Positions 6,258 to 6,727 of a DNA stretch of 6,727 nt are shown piece by piece. The translations under genes were made by a program, and so were the position numbers. The stretch is taken from the NCBI GenBank assembly GCA_028280675.1, contig JANQLI010000215.1, positions 1 to 6,727 on the forward strand, read 5' to 3'. The notes beneath the pieces were generated by a model. That model made no database searches and was not told the DNA's origin. It was given only the letters and a program-made list of their open reading frames with translations. Numbering within the stretch: the stretch's first letter is position 1; every line of letters starts with the position of its first letter. This DNA is from Alphaproteobacteria bacterium (GTDB lineage Bacteria; Pseudomonadota; Alphaproteobacteria; SMXP01).

Positions 6258-6727
6258 GTGACAGAGACACACCCTCCATATAGCCTTGATTTTAAGGGCT
6301 GTTTCCAAGGGCCTTCGGCGTTAACCCTACAGGACGTGGAGTCTTATGTGTTGCAGGCCAAAGCGGCTTTGCGCGGCATGAAAAAGGCGGCCCAGGATGG
6401 CACATTGCCGGTCCTCACCGTGTGGCAGCGCGAGGATGATCTGGCCGCGTGTGAGGCGTTGAAAGACCATGTGTTGTCGGGCACGACGGATGTGATCCTC
6501 CTCGGCACCGGTGGCTCGAGCCTTGGCGCACAGGCTCTTGCGCAGCTCACAGGCTTTCGTGTGCCGGGCTATGTCCCGGCCGAAGGCGCGCCGCGGTTTC
6601 ACTTTTTTGATAATTTGGATGCCCATTCCTTTGATGCGGCCATGGCGGCGCTTGATTTGAAATCCACCCATGTGCTTGTGGTGTCGAAATCCGGCGGCAC
6701 GGCCGAAACCATGATGCAATGTTTTGC
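6258..6727 (+). CDS. pgi: Glucose-6-phosphate isomerase, N-terminal ~156 residues; 3' end outside window
   Basis: Cytoplasmic enzyme interconverting glucose 6-phosphate and fructose 6-phosphate. Reading from GTG 6258 gives VTETHPPYSLDFKGC and stays open to the window end. Residues ~79-156 begin the first SIS sugar-isomerase domain: VILLGTGGSSLGAQAL, FHFFDNLDAHSFDAAM, then VLVVSKSGGTAETMMQ. The last is the phosphate-binding Ser/Thr loop that replaces SKTFTTQET of E. coli-type PGI. This short N-terminal form matches the divergent PGI seen in Alphaproteobacteria. The start is fairly uncertain: GTG 6258 has only a weak GGA upstream and overlaps the stop of a 7-codon ATG frame (6238-6261); the frame remains open further upstream without an in-frame ATG nearby. 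The catalytic Glu and the second SIS domain lie beyond the window. It follows the M16 genes on the same strand but has no evident functional link to them. Confidence 0.9.
   Translation, partial: MTETHPPYSLDFKGCFQGPSALTLQDVESYVLQAKAALRGMKKAAQDGTLPVLTVWQREDDLAACEALKDHVLSGTTDVILLGTGGSSLGAQALAQLTGFRVPGYVPAEGAPRFHFFDNLDAHSFDAAMAALDLKSTHVLVVSKSGGTAETMMQCF

Noticed and set aside
6327..6719. 130-codon - strand open frame over pgi
   Set aside because: The + strand frame carries clear SIS-domain motifs of glucose-6-phosphate isomerase over the same bases; the - strand product has none.

Overview
The window is a compact stretch of bacterial chromosome with every gene on the + strand and little intergenic space. 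In order it holds the 3' part of ileS (isoleucyl-tRNA synthetase), lspA (lipoprotein signal peptidase), a small DUF3035/BamF-type lipoprotein gene, two consecutive M16 (pitrilysin-family) peptidase-like genes, and the 5' part of pgi (glucose-6-phosphate isomerase). The gene order ileS-lspA-DUF3035-M16-M16, the BamF-type lipoprotein and the PGI type (GTGGSSLGAQAL and SKSGGTAET motifs) all point to an alphaproteobacterium. I see nothing that fixes the order or genus. There are no insertion sequences, tRNAs, rRNAs, CRISPR arrays or phage genes, and base composition looks even throughout, so this reads as core genome.

Layout: 1-2094 is ileS, missing roughly its first 250-270 codons, including the HIGH motif. 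After 20 nt comes lspA (2115-2594), then after 41 nt the bamF-like gene (2636-3211). The first M16 gene follows (3284-4693 preferred; an upstream start at 3230 is possible). It overlaps the second M16 gene (4690-6177) by the four bases ATGA, so the two are probably translationally coupled. An 80-nt gap precedes pgi (6258 to the window end). Spacing suggests one operon from ileS through the second M16 gene. Whether pgi shares the transcript is unclear.

How the genes fit together: ileS supplies Ile-tRNA; lspA, bamF and the M16 pair all concern the cell envelope. LspA cleaves prolipoproteins. Two of the next three products, BamF-like and the second M16 protein, carry lipoboxes and should be LspA substrates. 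BamF is an accessory lipoprotein of the outer-membrane beta-barrel assembly (BAM) machine in Alphaproteobacteria. The M16 pair looks like a split periplasmic peptidase: the first protein keeps the zinc site (HFLEH plus a distal Glu) but has lost the C-terminal Arg/Tyr pair, while the second has lost the zinc ligands but keeps Arg/Tyr and is predicted to be a lipoprotein.

I do not see an obviously undescribed system. The points most worth a second look are the reciprocal division of active-site residues between a soluble and a lipid-anchored M16 partner, and the loss of three of four cysteines in the C-terminal zinc-binding motif of IleRS.
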